NCBI GenBank assembly: GCA_018882485.1
Contig: VERU01000131.1
Coordinates: forward strand, 1-7,082
Source of the DNA: Rhodoferax sp.
GTDB lineage: Bacteria > Pseudomonadota > Gammaproteobacteria > Burkholderiales > Burkholderiaceae_C
Reading direction: 5' to 3'
Length of the DNA stretch: 7,082 nucleotides
Of the stretch, positions 4,782 through 7,082 are shown one piece after another (positions within the stretch are counted from its first letter, which is position 1; each line of letters starts with the position of its first letter). The translations under genes were made by a program, and so were the position numbers. The notes beneath the pieces are model-generated. The model did no database searches and was not told where the DNA came from. It saw only the letters and a program-made list of their open reading frames with translations.

Positions 4782-5966
4782 ATGTCCAGTCCCCGTTCCG
4801 TCCCGGCCGCCGCGCTGCCGCCGGTGCGCATCCGCTCCATCGTCGCCGCCCCCCTGTTCGGTGAGAGCCCCAAGGGTGGCTGGTCGGCCGAGATCCGCCC
4901 CGAGGACTCGATCCACGCCCTGGTCGCGGTGCACACCGATGCCGGCATCACCGGCTACGGCAGCGTCTTCACCGACGGCCGGCTGGTGCAGGCCGCCCTG
5001 CAGGTGCTCGAGCCCCTGTTCCGGGGCGAGAACGCCCTGGAGCCCGAGCGGGTGGCCGAGAAGCTGCACCAGAACACCTTCTGGATGGGACGCGGCGGCA
5101 CGCTCACCCACACCATCAGCGGCATCGACATCGCGCTGTGGGACATCCTGGGCAAGGTCACCGGCCTGTCGGTCGGCAGCCTGCTGGGCGGGCGCTACAT
5201 CGACAAGGTGCGGCCCTACTGCTCGCTGCTGATGGAGATGCCCGAGCGCATGCACGACGTGGTGGCGCCCTACAAGGCGAAGGGCTTCAAGGCCTTCAAG
5301 GTCGGCTGGGGCCCGTTCGGGCGGCGCAACGACCCGGGGCTGGACCGCGCCATCATCGCCGCCACCCGCGACGCCCTCGGCCCCGACGCCCAGCTCTTCG
5401 TGGACCCCGGCGCCAGCGACGCGCACTGGCCGCAGGGCCTGAAGTGGGCGCTGCGCACCGCCGAGATGCTGGCCGATTACCAGGTGGGCTGGTTCGAGGA
5501 GGCCCTCAAGCCCGACGCCATCGACGACTTCTGCACCCTGCGCCGGGCCAGCCCGGTGCCCATCGCCGGCGGCGAGGTGCTCACCCGCCGGCAGGCCTTC
5601 CAGCCCTGGCTGGCGCGCGGCGCCTTCGACATCGTGCAGCCGGATGTGACCAAGGTGGGCGGCATCAGCGAGCAGCGCCGCATCGTCTGGATGGCGCAGG
5701 ACTTCGGCGTGAAGTACATTGGCCACGGCTGGAACACCGCCCTGGGTGTTGCCGCCGATCTGCAGCTGGCCACCGCCTTTCCCGGCGTGGACCTGGTGGA
5801 GTTCATCGGCGGCAGCCCCTATGTGGACGGCATCCTGCGCCAGCCCTTTGCGCTCGATGCCGATGGCCTGCTGGATATTCCCAACCGGCCCGGTCTGGGC
5901 GTCGAGCTCGACCCCGAGGGCGTGGCCCGCTACACACCCGACGCCGCGCCCCTGTTTGCCGGCTGA
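4782..5966 (+). CDS. Enolase-superfamily enzyme, mandelate racemase-like subgroup (probable acid-sugar dehydratase or racemase)
   Basis: 394 residues with both domains: an N-terminal capping domain (about 15-140) and a TIM barrel (about 145-375). Catalytic elements are visible: Lys173 in GFKAFKVGWG, metal ligands Asp208 (FVDPG), Glu239 (WFEEAL) and Glu265 (IAGGE), and the His315 (IGHGWNTALG)/Asp288 (QPDVTKVGG) dyad that marks the mandelate racemase subgroup. The enzyme would take a proton alpha to a carboxylate with Mg2+ and then racemise or dehydrate. The second Lys of the usual K-x-K is Gly175, so Lys173 and His315 are the only obvious bases. It follows the regulator by 23 bp and precedes the SDR by 27 bp; only a weak ribosome site is visible. 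No specific substrate can be assigned from sequence alone. Confidence 0.9.
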   Translation: MSSPRSVPAAALPPVRIRSIVAAPLFGESPKGGWSAEIRPEDSIHALVAVHTDAGITGYGSVFTDGRLVQAALQVLEPLFRGENALEPERVAEKLHQNTFWMGRGGTLTHTISGIDIALWDILGKVTGLSVGSLLGGRYIDKVRPYCSLLMEMPERMHDVVAPYKAKGFKAFKVGWGPFGRRNDPGLDRAIIAATRDALGPDAQLFVDPGASDAHWPQGLKWALRTAEMLADYQVGWFEEALKPDAIDDFCTLRRASPVPIAGGEVLTRRQAFQPWLARGAFDIVQPDVTKVGGISEQRRIVWMAQDFGVKYIGHGWNTALGVAADLQLATAFPGVDLVEFIGGSPYVDGILRQPFALDADGLLDIPNRPGLGVELDPEGVARYTPDAAPLFAG

Positions 5967-5993
5967 AGCGGCGGGCATCGAAGCAGTCCAGGC

Positions 5994-6773
5994 ATGGATC
6001 AGCCCACACCGCAAACCCTGTTCTCCCTGGCTGGGCGCGTCGCGCTGGTCACCGGCGCCTCGCGCGGCCTGGGCTGGGGCATGGCCCGCGCCCTGGCCGG
6101 CGCGGGCGCCCGGGTGGTGCTCAATGGCCGCGACCCGGCCACCCTGGCCGCGCGCCAGGCCGAGATCGAGGCGGCAGGCGGTCTGGCCGATGTCGCCGCG
6201 TTCGATGTGCGCGACCGCCAGGCTGGTGATGCCGCCATCGACGCCATCGTGGCCCGCCACGGCGCGCTCGACATCCTGGTCAACAACGCCGCCTTCGGTG
6301 TGCCGCGCGACTTTTTCGACATCTCCGACGACGACTGGCGGCTCTCGCTGGACGTGGCGCTCGACGCCTGCTTCCGCCTGTCGCAGAAGGCGGCCGCCGG
6401 CATGGCGGCGCGCGGCTGGGGCCGCATCGTCATGATCTCGTCGGTCAACGCCCGCATCGGCCGCGCCACCAACACCCCGTACATCACCGCCAAGGCCGGC
6501 CTCGAGGGCCTGACCCGTGGCATGGCCGCCGAGCTGGCCACCCGCGGCATCACCGTCAACGCCATCGCCCCCGGCTACATGGCCACCGACATCAACACCG
6601 TTTTTCGCGCCCAGCCGGGGCGCTACGACTGGATCCTCAACCGCACGCCCATGAAGCGCTGGGGCACGGCCGACGATCTCATGGGCGCCACCCTGTTCCT
6701 GTGCAGCGACGCCTCGGCCTTCATGACCGGGCAGGTCATGGTGATCGATGGCGGCATGACGGTCGTGATCTGA
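5994..6773 (+). CDS. Short-chain dehydrogenase/reductase (classical SDR)
   Basis: 259 residues, a typical classical SDR. The nucleotide-binding TGASRGLG is at 20-27 and NNAA at 97-100. The catalytic Ser150 (MISSVN), Tyr163 and Lys167 (YITAK) have the correct S-x12-Y-x3-K spacing, and the C-terminus ends in GQVMVIDGGMTVVI. LNGRD at 43-47, with Arg46 after the second strand, suggests NADP(H) preference, as in gluconate 5-dehydrogenase-like SDRs; that is inference. The fourth catalytic residue, normally Asn in a V-N-L motif, is Ala122 here (DVALDACF). The gene follows the enolase-superfamily gene by 27 bp, so they are probably co-transcribed, and it likely handles a hydroxyl/keto step in the same pathway. 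Confidence 0.93.
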   Translation: MDQPTPQTLFSLAGRVALVTGASRGLGWGMARALAGAGARVVLNGRDPATLAARQAEIEAAGGLADVAAFDVRDRQAGDAAIDAIVARHGALDILVNNAAFGVPRDFFDISDDDWRLSLDVALDACFRLSQKAAAGMAARGWGRIVMISSVNARIGRATNTPYITAKAGLEGLTRGMAAELATRGITVNAIAPGYMATDINTVFRAQPGRYDWILNRTPMKRWGTADDLMGATLFLCSDASAFMTGQVMVIDGGMTVVI

Positions 6774-6776
6774 GCC

Positions 6777-6811
6777 CCGCCGTCCGGCATCCGCAGATCC
6801 TGCGTCGGCGG
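6777..6811 (+). terminator. Weak GC-rich hairpin after the SDR gene, possible transcription end
   Basis: CCGCCG (6777-6782) pairs with CGGCGG (6806-6811), and inside it CGCAG (6792-6796) pairs with CTGCG (6800-6804) around a 3-nt loop. The internal bulge is uneven and no T-run follows, so it is not a standard intrinsic terminator. It may only be a local fold or a pause site. Confidence 0.2.
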
Positions 6812-6873
6812 CCGAGGCGCTGCCGCTGGGGTTTCTGGAGCCCTGTTGCCGGCCCAGTCACACACGGCCGTTT

Positions 6874-6931
6874 GCTTCTATAAAGATAGCAAACTATCCA
6901 ATAAATACAAGACCTGGAGACCAATTTGACC
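6874..6931 (+). repeat. AT-rich dispersed repeat, copy 3 (diverged), upstream of the serine hydrolase gene
   Basis: Shares GATAGCAAACTATCCA (6885-6900) with the ATAGCAAACTATTCA core of the other two copies, then a variable stretch, ACAAG, GGAGA and CCAATTTGACC in the same order and spacing. Aligned without gaps to copy 2 (1871-1930 with 6871-6930) it matches at 36 of 60 positions. CTAT (6878-6881), ATAG (6886-6889) and CTAT (6894-6897) can form alternative small hairpins. It lies in the same orientation as the other copies and ends at the start of the next gene, supplying GGAGA as a possible ribosome site. Confidence 0.6.
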
Positions 6932-6937
6932 CTGGAA

Positions 6938-7082
6938 ATGACCCATCCGGCCGAGGCCGGTCTCTGTCCCCAGCGGTGCCAGCGGCTGGTGGATCGGCTG
7001 CAGTCCGAGGTCGCGGGCGGGCGCCTGCCGGGCGCCGTGGTGCTGGTGGCGCGGCGCGGGCGGATCGGCCTGCTGCAGGCGG
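6938..7082 (+). CDS. Beta-lactamase-fold serine hydrolase/esterase, N-terminal part (3' truncated by window edge)
   Basis: 48 codons are present before the window ends. Residues about 15-48 read QRLVDRLQSEVAGGRLPGAV followed by VLVARRGRIGLLQA. This is the standard opening of class C beta-lactamase-family (PF00144) esterases and peptidases: an amphipathic helix, G-x-L-P-G-A-V and then V-x-R-x-G. The catalytic S-x-x-K lies beyond the edge, so activity cannot be judged. ATG 6938 is listed as the start; TTG 6926 is in frame with GGAGA (6916-6920) 5 nt upstream and may be the true one. No signal peptide is seen. It lies on the same strand as the regulator, enolase-superfamily and SDR genes, after a 164-bp gap, so it may belong to the same pathway. 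Confidence 0.75.
   Translation, partial: MTHPAEAGLCPQRCQRLVDRLQSEVAGGRLPGAVVLVARRGRIGLLQA

Noticed and set aside
4263..6260. A 665-residue open frame on the - strand opposite the GntR, enolase-superfamily and SDR genes
   Set aside because: It crosses three well-supported genes and gives a compositionally biased translation without motifs. This is a GC-driven shadow.
1..7082. CRISPR array, tRNA or rRNA genes
   Set aside because: No regularly spaced short repeats and no cloverleaf or rRNA-like conserved stretches were seen on either strand.

Overview
The window is GC-rich and tightly packed, with codon use typical of a high-GC proteobacterium. The gene types (HigB/Gp49-HigA and Phd-PIN toxin-antitoxin modules, a GntR/FCD regulator beside an enolase-superfamily enzyme) and an AT-rich intergenic repeat with the core ATAGCAAACTAT suggest Betaproteobacteria, probably Comamonadaceae. 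That placement is inference from style and memory; there is no rRNA or marker gene here.

Layout. Positions 2-193 (+) hold the last 63 codons of a DUF4236-like protein with a C-terminal membrane segment. Positions 259-1759 (all -) hold two complete type II toxin-antitoxin modules in tandem. The first is a RelE/HigB-type (Gp49-like) toxin with an XRE antitoxin, behind a perfect palindrome that overlaps its promoter. The second is a Phd/YefM-type antitoxin with a PIN-domain (VapC-like) toxin. The Phd-PIN module is bracketed by two direct copies (about 79% identical over 77 bp) of an AT-rich repeat at 981-1057 and 1851-1927.

Positions 1974-6773 look like a catabolic island. A CocE/NonD-type serine hydrolase (-) is divergent from a GntR/FCD regulator (+), which is followed at short spacing by an enolase-superfamily (mandelate racemase-like) enzyme and a short-chain dehydrogenase. 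The 70-bp divergent control region contains a perfect 7-3-7 palindrome inside a recognisable promoter. That promoter would start the regulator transcript at its ATG, giving a leaderless mRNA. After a gap holding a third, diverged copy of the repeat, a gene for a beta-lactamase-fold serine hydrolase/esterase begins at about 6938 and runs off the window.

Working model (inference): the GntR regulator senses an acidic intermediate and controls both arms. The hydrolases release a hydroxy-acid or sugar-acid type product from an ester, amide or lactone; the enolase-superfamily enzyme dehydrates or epimerises it; and the SDR oxidises or reduces a hydroxyl/keto group. The substrate cannot be read from the sequence. 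Several active-site positions differ from the textbook families: the second Lys of the enolase K-x-K, the SDR Asn, the first PIN acid, and the hydrolase elbow.
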